Shown: in pieces, positions 9,740-18,405 of the stretch
How the letters are laid out: every line of letters begins with the position of its first letter
Numbering within the stretch: position 1 is the first letter of the stretch
DNA from: Thermosynechococcus sp.
GTDB taxonomy: Bacteria > Cyanobacteriota > Cyanobacteriia > Thermosynechococcales > Thermosynechococcaceae
Direction: 5' to 3'
NCBI RefSeq assembly: GCF_025999095.1
Contig: NZ_AP024678.1
Coordinates: 1,643,527 to 1,707,526 of the forward strand
DNA: 64,000 bases
Notes under the pieces: model-generated
Database searches by the model: none
Told to the model about the DNA's origin: nothing
The model's input: only the letters and a program-made list of their open reading frames with translations
Translations under genes and position numbers: made by a program

Positions 9740-10528
9740 ATGGGTTTTAGCTCCTCCAATTCCTCTTTTTCGCCGCTGCAACGGCTGAGGGTGCGCCGTC
9801 GCTGGCTACAGCAGGAGTGGTGGACGGTTGTGGCCCTCCTTCTCTGGGGAATTTTGTTTCTCCAATATGGGTTGCAGAAGCGACTGGGGTTACTGATTCA
9901 TCCCAACTACTTTGGACTGGCGATCGCCAGTGGTTTTCTTTTAGTGGCTCTGAGTGGTTGGCAAGGGTGGCGGTTGTGGCGGGGCCGAGGGACACCTGGG
10001 CAACATGTTGCCCTCTTACCGGCCCGTTGGACACTCCCTATCCTCATTTTCGCAGCAGTGGCGGGCTTGCTGATTACGCCCCGTCCTTTCAATAGTGCGA
10101 CGGCCATTCATCGCGGTCTCGAGGATGGCTTGACAGTGACCCGCAATAGTCCAGTGGCTTTTCGCCTCAATCAACGGCCACAGGAGCGCACACTCATTGA
10201 CTGGATTCGCACCCTTGACGTCTATCCCGAACCCGATGCCTATAGCGGGCTACCCGCTCGCATTGAGGGATTTGCTGTCCATAGTCCCCAACTGCCACAG
10301 ACCTATCTCACCCTCAGCCGCTTTGTGATTACCTGTTGTGCAGCGGATGCCTATCCGGTGGGACTGCCGGTGAAATTGGGGCGATCGCGCCAAGCCTATC
10401 CCCAAGATCAGTGGTTTCGAGTTGAAGGTCGCATGACCACAGAAACCCTCAACGACCGCCGCCAATTGGTACTAGTTGCTGAGACGATAACGCCGATTCC
10501 TGAACCTGAAAATCCCTTTATGTACTGA
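9740..10528 (+). CDS. TIGR03943-type membrane protein (putative permease subunit)
   Basis: A 262-residue protein with three to four N-terminal membrane segments (about residues 25-50, 55-75, 95-115), then a soluble domain with a conserved paired cysteine (FVITCCAADAYPVG). This is the layout of the YcgQ/TIGR03943 family, which normally sits beside a DUF318/UPF0718 permease. Here the next gene is not that permease; a DUF318-type permease lies about 54 kb away at the window end. Substrate unknown. The ATG follows the cytochrome gene by 33 bases on the same strand, so cotranscription is likely. Confidence 0.8.
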   Translation: MGFSSSNSSFSPLQRLRVRRRWLQQEWWTVVALLLWGILFLQYGLQKRLGLLIHPNYFGLAIASGFLLVALSGWQGWRLWRGRGTPGQHVALLPARWTLPILIFAAVAGLLITPRPFNSATAIHRGLEDGLTVTRNSPVAFRLNQRPQERTLIDWIRTLDVYPEPDAYSGLPARIEGFAVHSPQLPQTYLTLSRFVITCCAADAYPVGLPVKLGRSRQAYPQDQWFRVEGRMTTETLNDRRQLVLVAETITPIPEPENPFMY

Positions 10529-10532
10529 GGCA

Positions 10533-11240
10533 ATGCTTTTTCACCTGATTCACACTCCCTACTGGATTGTCTTGGGTATGGGCATCCTACTTTTTTTGAC
10601 GGTGATCTTTGGGGATGTGGGGAATGACGAGGTCGAGCTAGAGGGAGATGCCAATCCCTGGGAAGTGGCAGTCGATGTAGAGGAGGGCATCTCATTTCTG
10701 GCGATTCTCCATTGGTTGGGGGTGGGGAGAGCGCCCCTCGTCCTTTTACTCGCCTTAGACTTTAGCGTTTTGGGCCTGCTGGGCTGGTTTTTTAATGTCC
10801 TCTTTTACACTCTGACTGGTAGCTGGCCGGGGGTGGTGTATTCTGGCGTGATTGCGATCGCCGCACTCCTGTTGGCACTGACAATTGGGGGTCTGAGTTC
10901 GCGGCCTTTGGGACAGATTTTTGCGCAGTTTAGTGAAGATACCAGTCGCGATCGCCTACTGGGGTGCAGTGGTCACGTCAGTTCTGCCCATATTCCCCGC
11001 AGGGGTACGGGTATTGGTCAAGTAAGTGTTTTGGATGCCAATCGCAATCGGCTGCTTGTGCCAGCAGTGCTGCCGCCTTGGGCAACGGTCACCCCCCAGC
11101 ATGGTCAGGACGTTTTAATTATCGATCGCCAAGAGAATGAGTACATCGTTGTAACCAAAGACAGCTTGGATGAAGCCACATGGTTACGCCAGCAAGGACA
11201 ATCTCAGATCACCCAGATCAAGGACAGCGAAGAATCCTAG
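10533..11240 (+). CDS. YqiJ/DUF1449-like membrane protein with OB-fold C-terminus
   Basis: A 235-residue protein with three membrane segments (about residues 5-25, 65-90, 100-130) followed by a soluble domain of about 100 residues with a beta-rich OB-fold character (LLGCSGHVSSAHIP, GQVSVLDANRNRLLVPA). This matches the NfeD-like/YqiJ group that often partners flotillin-type proteins; no flotillin gene is seen here. It begins 4 bases after the preceding gene. Function is not known beyond a likely role in membrane organisation. Confidence 0.75.
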   Translation: MLFHLIHTPYWIVLGMGILLFLTVIFGDVGNDEVELEGDANPWEVAVDVEEGISFLAILHWLGVGRAPLVLLLALDFSVLGLLGWFFNVLFYTLTGSWPGVVYSGVIAIAALLLALTIGGLSSRPLGQIFAQFSEDTSRDRLLGCSGHVSSAHIPRRGTGIGQVSVLDANRNRLLVPAVLPPWATVTPQHGQDVLIIDRQENEYIVVTKDSLDEATWLRQQGQSQITQIKDSEES

Positions 11241-11252
11241 GGAATTCTTAAT

Positions 11253-11324
11253 GGGCGGTGAGGGACTCGAACCCCCGACAGCCTCGGTGTAAACGAGATA
11301 CTCTACCAACTGAGTTAACCGCCC
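11253..11324 (-). tRNA. tRNA-Val (anticodon TAC)
   Basis: Minus-strand 72-base cloverleaf: acceptor GGGCGGT/ACCGCCC, D arm ACTC/GAGT, anticodon stem TCTCG/CGAGG with loop TTTACAC, T arm GGGGG-TTCGAGT-CCCTC. The anticodon is TAC, reading valine GTA/GTG codons. CCA is not encoded. It is convergent with the preceding membrane protein gene, whose stop is 12 bases away. Confidence 0.96.
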
Positions 11325-11521
11325 CAGTTCCAGAGTATTTATCATAGCAAAGGGATAGCCCATTTCTAAAATATCCGTAGACAAAGGGGCCTAGCCTGTT
11401 CTACAGGAGTTTGCAGCAAGCCGGGGCAATCTCCGAGAAAAGCGCTGTAGGTCAACACGAGTCATCGCTTGCAAAGAAAATCCGCTAGGATCAACCTGTT
11501 GAGATATGCAAGGAATGCCCT

Positions 11522-12070
11522 ATGGGAGCAGCAACGGCAGCCAGTGGTCAACGGCTACGGAATTTTGTGATTGCTGTTGTCGCCATTCTCATTAGTTTTG
11601 CCCTATTGGCTGGTTTACGCAGTGGCAATCAACCCCTCACCCTTGCCGAGCAAGCCAAACACGCCACCCCTTGGGAGGAGGCTCAAGTCAATGGCAAGCC
11701 CACACTTTTGGAGTTTTATGCCAACTGGTGCAGCACCTGTCGTTCAATGGCCAAGGATTTAGGGGAATTAAAGGCGCAATACCGCGATCGCGTGAACTTT
11801 GTCATGCTGAATGTGGACAACCCCAAGTGGCTACCAGAAATTGAGCAATTTAATGTGGATGGCATTCCCCACTTTGTCTTTCTGAATCGGCAATTGGAAC
11901 CCCAAGCGGTGGCGATTGGCCTGCAACCCAAGGAAGTGATGGCCAAAAATCTTGAAGCCCTCAGCAATAACCTCCCCTTGCCCTATGGTCAACTGACGGG
12001 TGAAATGTCGCAACTCCCAGGTCCCCTCGCCCGTCAACGCAGTGATGATCCCCGTAGTCATGGGGGCTAG
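11522..12070 (+). CDS. txlA: Thioredoxin-like thiol-disulfide protein (TxlA/HCF164 type)
   Basis: Membrane-anchored thioredoxin-fold protein. An N-terminal hydrophobic anchor (about residues 12-33) is followed by a thioredoxin domain with redox motif WCSTC (about residues 68-72) and the cis-Pro loop DGIPHFVFL. Relatives in cyanobacteria and chloroplasts reduce disulfides on the lumenal side during cytochrome c/b6f biogenesis. At 182 residues it has the usual length. The short coiled-coil protein starting 4 bases after its stop is probably in the same transcript. The symbol is by family resemblance. Confidence 0.87.
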   Translation: MGAATAASGQRLRNFVIAVVAILISFALLAGLRSGNQPLTLAEQAKHATPWEEAQVNGKPTLLEFYANWCSTCRSMAKDLGELKAQYRDRVNFVMLNVDNPKWLPEIEQFNVDGIPHFVFLNRQLEPQAVAIGLQPKEVMAKNLEALSNNLPLPYGQLTGEMSQLPGPLARQRSDDPRSHGG

Positions 12071-12073
12071 ACG

Positions 12074-12400
12074 GTGGAACCCCAAGATGAGGTGCGCCAA
12101 GTCTATGAAGAGACCCAGGCGCGGATCAACCAACTTTACCGCGAGTATGAGCAGATCAAAGCCACCCAAGCCCGGTTGCAAGAACGTAACCAGGCTGCCT
12201 TAGATCAAGAGCGCGATCGCCTGCAACAGGAACTGCGGCAACTAGAGGCGGAGTTTGGCCTCACCCTGCTTTTTCACCTAGGGGAGGCAGCCCAGGAACG
12301 TTGGCAAGAGATTCTGGCTCAAGAAAACTTTTGGCAATTTGTGCGTTTTGCCGGTTTGGGGTTCATCCTTGGCCTCCTCGTTAAGAGCCTGATCGGCTGA
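12074..12400 (+). CDS. Small coiled-coil protein with C-terminal membrane anchor
   Basis: Not recognised. The 108 residues, starting at GTG 12074, form a charged Gln/Glu/Arg-rich coiled coil (about residues 5-60) and end in a hydrophobic helix (about 86-106, FAGLGFILGLLVKSL) that should anchor it in a membrane. It lies 3 bases after the TxlA-like gene. Its last 20 bases overlap the convergent GNAT gene. Confidence 0.7.
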   Translation: MEPQDEVRQVYEETQARINQLYREYEQIKATQARLQERNQAALDQERDRLQQELRQLEAEFGLTLLFHLGEAAQERWQEILAQENFWQFVRFAGLGFILGLLVKSLIG

Positions 12401-12869
12401 TCCTCAGGGCAGTTTGCCAGAGGCCAGGGCGAGAATCGGGAATGGGCATTGCGCCAACGGTCTTTGCATAAAATGCCTCTGAGGCGACCCAACCAATGAC
12501 GGCATAGCCATAGCCTGCACTGCGCATTTGAGCCAAGGTTAACTGCAAGAGAAGGCGACCAATTCCCCGTCCTCGGTGCGGTTCTGCCACCGCCATGGGT
12601 CCAAACAGTCCTAGGGCGGCGGCATCATAGCAGGCAAAGCCCAGCAGTTCCCCCTCTTGAACCGCAATCAGTCCCCGTGGGGGGCGCTGGGTGAAGGCGA
12701 TCGCCACTTCACTCCGCCAACCGGCACTAAAGCGATCGCCCACCCACTGCACAATCCAATCCACTTCCGATCCCAAGGGCTGCCGATAGTGAATCCCCTG
12801 CTGTTGATGCGCCATCACGGCGGGCCAATCCACCGCCAGATCGTAGAGCCTGACCAGCATATCGGTCAT
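12381..12869 (-). CDS. GNAT-family N-acetyltransferase
   Basis: A 162-residue acetyl-CoA-dependent acetyltransferase. The acetyl-CoA binding loop is clear in motif A (EPHRGRGIGRLLL, about residues 95-107), preceded by the strand LLGFACYDA and followed by the motif B helix near AFYAKTVGA. The substrate cannot be predicted. It is downstream of and on the same strand as the DAHP synthase gene (19-base gap), so the two may be cotranscribed. Confidence 0.85.
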   Translation of the reverse strand: MTDMLVRLYDLAVDWPAVMAHQQQGIHYRQPLGSEVDWIVQWVGDRFSAGWRSEVAIAFTQRPPRGLIAVQEGELLGFACYDAAALGLFGPMAVAEPHRGRGIGRLLLQLTLAQMRSAGYGYAVIGWVASEAFYAKTVGAMPIPDSRPGLWQTALRISRSGS

Positions 12870-12888
12870 TGGCTGTTTCCTGTCTTTT

Positions 12889-13920
12889 CTAGCGGCTCAA
12901 ACTGACAAGGGGGCGTTGGAGCGCCTGCATCAACTCGTCAAACTGATCCGGGGTAAGGGATTGGGCACCATCGGAAAGCGCCTTGGCTGGATTTGGGTGT
13001 ACCTCAATCATCAGAGCATCAGCGCCTGCGGCCACAGCGGCTTTGGCCATGGCGGGCACAAATTCTGCCCAGCCGGTGCCATGACTGGGGTCAATCATAA
13101 TCGGTAGATGGGTAAGCTTGCGCAGCACGGGAACCGCCGCTAAATCCAAGGTATTGCGGGTATATTCGCGGTCAAAGGTACGAATGCCCCGTTCGCAGAG
13201 AATGACATTGGGATTGCCTGCCGCCAGAATGTACTCCGCAGCCATCAACCATTCCTCAATAGTGGCGGACATGCCCCGTTTGAGGAGGATGGGTTTCGGT
13301 TGGGCACCCACCCGCTTCAAGAGAGAAAAATTTTGCATATTGCGGGCACCAATTTGCAGCACATCGGCCACTTCGGCAATTTTGTCTAAATCCGCTGCGT
13401 CCATCACTTCGGTAATAATGCCCAAACCGGTTGCTGCTTTTGCTGCCGCCAACAGCTCAAGGGCACTTTCGCCATGCCCCTGGAAGGCATAGGGGGAGGT
13501 ACGGGGCTTGTAGGCACCGCCGCGCAGGAATTTGGCCCCCGCCGCTTTCACCCGCTGCGCCGTTTCAAGGATCATGGCCTCATTCTCAACCGAGCAAGGC
13601 CCCGCCACAACCACCACATCATGGCCTTCGCCGAAAATAACCTCTCCATTGGGCGTTGGCACCACCACTTCAGTGGGTTCACCGTGGCGATACTCGCGGC
13701 TGGCTCGCTTGAAGGGTTGCTCAACCCGCAAAACCTGTTCAATCCAAGGGCTAATTTCTTGAATGCGCAGCGGATCGAGTTCTGCCGTTTCTCCGACAAG
13801 GCCAATCACCACTTTATGCTTGCCAACAATTTTTTCAGGGGTCAATCCCCAACTTTGCATTTCACTGCTGACCCGCTCAATTTCTTCACTGGGGGTGCCA
13901 CTTCTTAGAACGATAATCAT
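12889..13920 (-). CDS. aroF: 3-deoxy-7-phosphoheptulonate (DAHP) synthase, short KDO8PS-like class
   Basis: First enzyme of the shikimate pathway, joining phosphoenolpyruvate and erythrose-4-phosphate. Conserved motifs are [39 protein letters not shown] and DPSHGTG. An N-terminal ACT-like/ferredoxin-like regulatory extension (about residues 1-75) precedes the barrel, as in the Thermotoga enzyme. The frame is open back to 14007, but that would overlap the divergent amidase; the ATG at 13920 gives MIIVLRSG, matching the family start and length (343 residues). Confidence 0.94.
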   Translation of the reverse strand: MIIVLRSGTPSEEIERVSSEMQSWGLTPEKIVGKHKVVIGLVGETAELDPLRIQEISPWIEQVLRVEQPFKRASREYRHGEPTEVVVPTPNGEVIFGEGHDVVVVAGPCSVENEAMILETAQRVKAAGAKFLRGGAYKPRTSPYAFQGHGESALELLAAAKAATGLGIITEVMDAADLDKIAEVADVLQIGARNMQNFSLLKRVGAQPKPILLKRGMSATIEEWLMAAEYILAAGNPNVILCERGIRTFDREYTRNTLDLAAVPVLRKLTHLPIMIDPSHGTGWAEFVPAMAKAAVAAGADALMIEVHPNPAKALSDGAQSLTPDQFDELMQALQRPLVSLSR

Positions 13921-13989
13921 TGGCTTGCTGATTCCCAATTTTCGGCTTAAGCTTTGATTGTATTTTGCCAAATTGGCTCGATTCTGCCT

Positions 13990-14862
13990 ATGTTGCCTCG
14001 TGGCCAAGGCCTGCGGTTTCTGATTTCCCTAGCGATCGCCACCGTGGTTGTGCTCTTCCTTTGGAGTGCCATGATTGGCTCTATTTCCAAGGGAGATCCA
14101 CCCCTTGATCGCAGCCAAGCCGTATCTATTAATGATCCCCAATTTGATCCCCCAGCGGAATCGTTGTCCCCCTTGCCAGAGTCCTCCCCTGAGACTCCCC
14201 TACTGCCTCTCCAGCCCAGTAACGGCGCTGCCTACGATCGCCTCTTTGCTCAAGTGCGCCAAGTTCATCAACAGTGTGCGGCTGCCCCCCCTTGGTACAG
14301 TGTGCCCGCCGATCCCACCAATTTTGGCGATCGCTACCGTAGCGATTTTCAGGGTCAAGTGCTGGATCATGAACCCCTGATTGTTTTACATGAAACGGTG
14401 GCCTCTGCCCAATCAGCCCTCAACTTTTTCCAAACGCCGCATCAGCGCGATGAAGAACAGGCGAGCTACCATGAATTGATTACCCTCAACGGTTGGCTGC
14501 TGCACTTAGTGCCCTGGTCGAAGCGAGCCTATGGTGCCGGCAATTCCGCCTTTGGCAAAGAAGCGGTGCAGACAAATCCCCGCCTTGCCCCTTCGGTGAA
14601 TAATTTTGCCCTCCACTTTTCCCTAGAAACACCGCCCCAGGGGCGCCACAATGGCTCTAGCCATACTGGCTACACCGATGCTCAATACCGTGCCTTGGCG
14701 TGGCTAGTGGCGCAAACGGGAATTGATCGCCAACGGGTGACAACCCATGCGGCGGTCGATCGCTCCGGGGAACGTATAGATCCGCGTAGCTTTGATTGGG
14801 TTAAATTTAAGCGCTATTGGCAGCTCTATCGCGATCGCCCCTGTGGAGATCCCCCTCGCTAA
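13990..14862 (+). CDS. N-acetylmuramoyl-L-alanine amidase, Amidase_2 type
   Basis: Cell-wall hydrolase with an N-terminal signal anchor (about residues 6-26), a Pro/Ser-rich spacer, and an amidase_2/PGRP-like domain from about residue 110. Zinc-binding positions are suggested by IVLHETVAS and [15 protein letters not shown]. The frame is open from a TTG at 13954, but the ATG at 13990 begins the typical basic-then-hydrophobic export signal and is preferred. Its last 4 bases overlap the convergent reductase gene. Confidence 0.85.
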   Translation: MLPRGQGLRFLISLAIATVVVLFLWSAMIGSISKGDPPLDRSQAVSINDPQFDPPAESLSPLPESSPETPLLPLQPSNGAAYDRLFAQVRQVHQQCAAAPPWYSVPADPTNFGDRYRSDFQGQVLDHEPLIVLHETVASAQSALNFFQTPHQRDEEQASYHELITLNGWLLHLVPWSKRAYGAGNSAFGKEAVQTNPRLAPSVNNFALHFSLETPPQGRHNGSSHTGYTDAQYRALAWLVAQTGIDRQRVTTHAAVDRSGERIDPRSFDWVKFKRYWQLYRDRPCGDPPR

Positions 14863-15731
14863 AAGTAGCGATCCAAGAATGTCTCTAGGGATTCAAAGGA
14901 GAGCTGAAAATAGGTTTGGGCACGCTCAATTTCACTGGCCGGGCAAAGACTTTCATAGGCCAACAGCGTCCGCAGCGTCCCAAGACTGGCTTCCAAATCG
15001 CGACTCATGACGCCGAGCAACTGGCGAGCACCATCAATGACACTCAGGGGCAGTGTCATGACAAAGGGGCGTTTATTGAAAAAGCGACCGAGGCGATCAG
15101 CAATCTCTTGGCGGGTTAAAACCTCTGGATGCGCCATGCTAAAAATTGCTGGCTGACTGGCTTGACTGGCAATGAGAATACAACGGGCTAAATCATCGGG
15201 ACTGAGCAGTTGTAGCCGATGCTGCGGATCGCCAAGGATAACGTAAACCCCCGTCTGCTGAAAGCGCGCCGCAAGGGGAAGCAAACTCGACATCAGGGTG
15301 GGACAGCGAAAAATGCCGTAGTTGAGACCACTGCTGATGAGCACCTGCTCGACTTCGTACTTGGCTTTGAGAAAGGGGGACTGCTGGCGATCGCCCGTCA
15401 CCGCCAGAGGAGAAATCAGCGTTAGATAGCGCACCCCCTGTTCCTGAGCCGCCTGAATTACATCCAACGTGGCGCGGTAATCAATCCCTTGAATGGCACG
15501 GCCGAGTAACTGACTACCATGGCAGCAAATGACCACCTCCACTCCCCCCATGGCAGCCTGAATATCGCGGGGCTGTTGTAGATCGCCAATGAAAATCTCA
15601 GCACCCCATTCCTTGAGAAGATCGTATTGGCTCGTTAGGCGCACAAACGCCCGTACAGGTAGCCCCCACGCGATACAGCGGCGCACCACCCGCAAACCTA
15701 GTTGTCCTGTGGCACCCGTGACCAAGTACAT
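14859..15731 (-). CDS. NAD(P)-binding atypical short-chain reductase, Ycf39/HCF244-like
   Basis: Rossmann-fold protein with GATGQLG nucleotide-binding loop at the N-terminus (MYLVTGATGQLG), then NmrA-like features (IFIGDLQQPRDI, LISPLAVTGD) and a C-terminal substrate domain. Cyanobacterial relatives such as Ycf39 act in photosystem II assembly or chlorophyll delivery, but several paralogues exist and this one is not assigned. The ATG at 15731 is preferred to the TTG at 15740. About 290 residues, typical for the family. Confidence 0.83.
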   Translation of the reverse strand: MYLVTGATGQLGLRVVRRCIAWGLPVRAFVRLTSQYDLLKEWGAEIFIGDLQQPRDIQAAMGGVEVVICCHGSQLLGRAIQGIDYRATLDVIQAAQEQGVRYLTLISPLAVTGDRQQSPFLKAKYEVEQVLISSGLNYGIFRCPTLMSSLLPLAARFQQTGVYVILGDPQHRLQLLSPDDLARCILIASQASQPAIFSMAHPEVLTRQEIADRLGRFFNKRPFVMTLPLSVIDGARQLLGVMSRDLEASLGTLRTLLAYESLCPASEIERAQTYFQLSFESLETFLDRYF

Positions 15732-15740
15732 GAAGCACAA

Positions 15741-16266
15741 CCATTAAAGGATTCTTGTCTCAGCGTGCCTTAGGGGGCGCCACAATGCAAGACTCCCGAA
15801 TTTAGAACGTAATAAATTTTATTGTCATTATCTTTTTTAGTTGAGTTATTGTGAGCCGACTGCCTGCTTTTTATATGCATGAAAGTGGCAGCTGGTTACT
15901 TTGCGGTTGTGAAGTATGAATCAAACAGGATGTTGATACACACTGAACAGTAAGAACCTTTACCAAATAGGCATCAGGTACTCCTGTTTTGATAATCTCC
16001 CCTAAAAATAACAAAACCACTACCTTGCCTTTTAGAACTTTTAGTGCGGTTCTGTGGCGCAGTCATACAACTCGCCCTCAGCAGTACTCCAAATAATATA
16101 ATGAGGACTAGTAACCACTAGAATCGAAGTTGGCAAATATTTTCCCTATTTTTTGAGGAAATTTGAGGAAATTTGAGGAAATTTGATCAGTGGCCATAGA
16201 GAACAGCTCGAGAATGGGTTAACTTAAGGAATACCCTTGAGAATTTTCATAACAACTCTGTGCCGC
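15741..16266. other. AT-rich intergenic region without a recognisable gene
   Basis: About 520 bases between the divergent reductase and PmbA-like genes. No frame carries a convincing start, ribosome site and open length in either direction, and no tRNA fold or insertion-sequence end is visible. It is clearly richer in A and T than its neighbours. A short tandem repeat lies near its right end. Confidence 0.6.
16152..16186. repeat. 10-bp tandem repeat (ATTTGAGGAA), about 3.5 copies
   Basis: The unit ATTTGAGGAA is repeated head to tail, the first copy with one mismatch at its 5' base, ending in a partial copy. It lies in the AT-rich gap about 80 bases before the PmbA-like start. No function is evident. 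Confidence 0.85.
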
Positions 16267-17589
16267 ATGACCCTTGACTTTTCTGCTGCTCAGCAGCTTA
16301 GCCATCAGTTGTTTGCTGCCCTGAAACCGACAGAGGCGCTTTTCGTTGAAATTGCAAGTGAATCCAGCCAGTTTATTCGCTTCAATCGGGCACGGGTGCG
16401 TCAAATTGGCACCGTAGAAGATACGGTGGTGACCCTGCGGTTGCAAGTGCAGCAACGGACGGCGAGCACGTCCTTTCTCTATACGGGAACCGCAGATCTG
16501 GCGGCTGCCCTAGACTATTTGGCGCAATTGCGCTCAGAAACGGTTCAGCTCCCTGTGGATCCCTACCTAGTGCCACCAACGGATACGGGCTCTATTCAAG
16601 ACACCTACCTTGGCCGCCTACCTGATCCTGACTCGGTTGTAGAAACCCTCCTCAAGCCCGTGCAAGACCTTGATTTTGTCGGCATTTATAGTGGCGGCAC
16701 CATCGCTCGCGGTAGCTTTAACTCCGCGGGCCAGGCGCACTGGTTTGCCACGGAAACCTTTTGCGTGGATTATTCCCTCTTTACAGACACGGGCAAGGCA
16801 GTCAAAAATAGCTATGCCAGTACCCATTGGGACACTCTCACCTATGAAACCCAAATTGCCGGCGATCGCCAGCAGTTAGCCCAGTTGGCACAGCCGCCGC
16901 GCCAGTTGCCGCCAGGACGCTATCGCACCTACTTTGCGCCCGCTGCTGTCGCGGCACTAGTGGGGATGCTCTCCTGGGGAGCTGTCAGTGAGGCCGCCTA
17001 TCGTCAAGGGGGCAGTGCCCTCGCCAAGTTACGGACAGGGGTTACTCTATCCCCCCTCTTCAGTTTGCAGGAGGACTTTACCAGCGGCACGGTGCCCCGC
17101 TTCAATAGCGATGGCGATATCGCTCCTCCCTACCTGTCTTTAATTGAGCGCGGCCAGTTGCAAACATTGCTCATTAGTCGGCGCACCGCTCAGGAATACA
17201 ACCTTGTGGCCAATGGGGCCAACCGCCAAGAAAGCCTGCGATCGCCCCTGGTGCTCCCCGGCACTCTGCCGGAGGCCGAGGTGCTTGCTGCCCTCGATAC
17301 CGGTCTGTATGTGGGCAACTTGCACTATCTCAACTGGAGCGATCGCCCCAATGGACGAATAACGGGCATGACCCGCTACGCCTGCTTTTGGGTAGAGCAG
17401 GGCAAAATCGTTGCCCCGATTGGCGATCTACGGTTTGACGACAGTCTGTATGACTTTTGGGGCAATAACCTAGAGGCCTTGACGGACACCCCGATTTGGA
17501 TCGCCAATACCGATACCTACGAACGCCGCTCCCTTGGCGGCATTACGGTGCCGGGGATGCTTGTCAAGGCCTTTCAGTTTACCCTCTAG
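16267..17589 (+). CDS. TldD/PmbA family protein (TldE-like)
   Basis: A 440-residue member of the TldD/PmbA (U62) metalloprotease family, which in enterobacteria acts as a TldD-TldE pair to process small peptides. It lacks a clear HExxxH zinc motif, so it is more like the non-catalytic PmbA/TldE partner. Characteristic segments are FDDSLYDFWGNNLEALT and the C-terminal GGITVPGMLVKAFQF. An in-frame TTG lies at 16237, but the ATG at 16267 (MTLDFSAAQQL) fits the family start. No TldD partner is in the window. Confidence 0.83.
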   Translation: MTLDFSAAQQLSHQLFAALKPTEALFVEIASESSQFIRFNRARVRQIGTVEDTVVTLRLQVQQRTASTSFLYTGTADLAAALDYLAQLRSETVQLPVDPYLVPPTDTGSIQDTYLGRLPDPDSVVETLLKPVQDLDFVGIYSGGTIARGSFNSAGQAHWFATETFCVDYSLFTDTGKAVKNSYASTHWDTLTYETQIAGDRQQLAQLAQPPRQLPPGRYRTYFAPAAVAALVGMLSWGAVSEAAYRQGGSALAKLRTGVTLSPLFSLQEDFTSGTVPRFNSDGDIAPPYLSLIERGQLQTLLISRRTAQEYNLVANGANRQESLRSPLVLPGTLPEAEVLAALDTGLYVGNLHYLNWSDRPNGRITGMTRYACFWVEQGKIVAPIGDLRFDDSLYDFWGNNLEALTDTPIWIANTDTYERRSLGGITVPGMLVKAFQFTL

Positions 17590-17590
17590 G

Positions 17591-18307
17591 TTACTCGGCG
17601 GTGGCCAGTTCAGTGCTGCCGCGCTGTTTGCGCCGAGTCAGCGTATTAAAGAGCAATTGGCCAATGGCCTTAATCAGATTGCCCTCCAGTTCTTGGAAGA
17701 TCTTCATGTTCATGCCAAAGGCAGCATTGGCCTCATCCACAATCCGCTCTGCCGTGGCCTCATCCACCGCCAGTTCATCGAGGCGTTGGCGATAGAGTTG
17801 CTTAAAGGCCTTTTCGTCACTAATGGACTCAAACCGATAAAACGCGGTGCCCTCACCGTCTTGCAAATTCATCGCCCGCTCAGCAATCCCCTTGAGAATT
17901 TGGCCGCCCGAAAGATCCCCTAGGTAGCGGGTGTAGGAGTGCGCCACCAAGAGTTCCGGGGCAGTATTGGCCACTTCGTGGATGCGGGCTACATAGGCCT
18001 GCGTAGCTGGCGAGGGGGGAATTTCCTCGCGCCAATTGGAACCAAAGTAATAGGTGAGATCTCGCTCAAGGCTGCTTTTGCGGTTCAGCTCCGGAAAGTA
18101 AATTTTGCCAACAATGGGATGGTCTTTGAGCCGCTCCATCTCCTGTTCCATGGCGCTGTAAACGTGATAGAGGCTGGCAACGAGCTTGCGGTAGGAGCTT
18201 TTTTCTACGGTGCCTTTGAGGAAGCAGCGCACAAAGCCAACATTCTCGGCCATGGTATGGGCTTTTTTGGTGCCTTCGCGCAATTTCGTCGCTAGAGACG
18301 TCGTCAT
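17591..18307 (-). CDS. ho1: Heme oxygenase 1
   Basis: Ferredoxin-dependent enzyme that opens heme to biliverdin, the first step to phycobilins. The heme-ligand region is near the N-terminus (REGTKKAHTMAEN) and the distal helix with conserved glycines is in YTRYLGDLSGGQILKGIA. At 238 residues it matches the cyanobacterial HO1 length. The open frame starts at 18364, but the ATG at 18307 (MTTSLATKLREGT) is the family start and follows AAGGATC. It stands convergent to the PmbA-like gene. Confidence 0.96.
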   Translation of the reverse strand: MTTSLATKLREGTKKAHTMAENVGFVRCFLKGTVEKSSYRKLVASLYHVYSAMEQEMERLKDHPIVGKIYFPELNRKSSLERDLTYYFGSNWREEIPPSPATQAYVARIHEVANTAPELLVAHSYTRYLGDLSGGQILKGIAERAMNLQDGEGTAFYRFESISDEKAFKQLYRQRLDELAVDEATAERIVDEANAAFGMNMKIFQELEGNLIKAIGQLLFNTLTRRKQRGSTELATAE

Positions 18308-18405
18308 CACGAGATCCTTCTTAAAGATTTGCAATGTTTTGCTTCTAAAAGTGACTGTCAGCACAGTCTATTTTTCAGGCTAAGGGCAAACGACACCCTT
18401 TTTCA

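Noticed and set aside
13921-14007. 29-residue N-terminal extension of DAHP synthase
   Set aside because: It overlaps the divergent amidase start and has no counterpart in the family; the ATG at 13920 fits.
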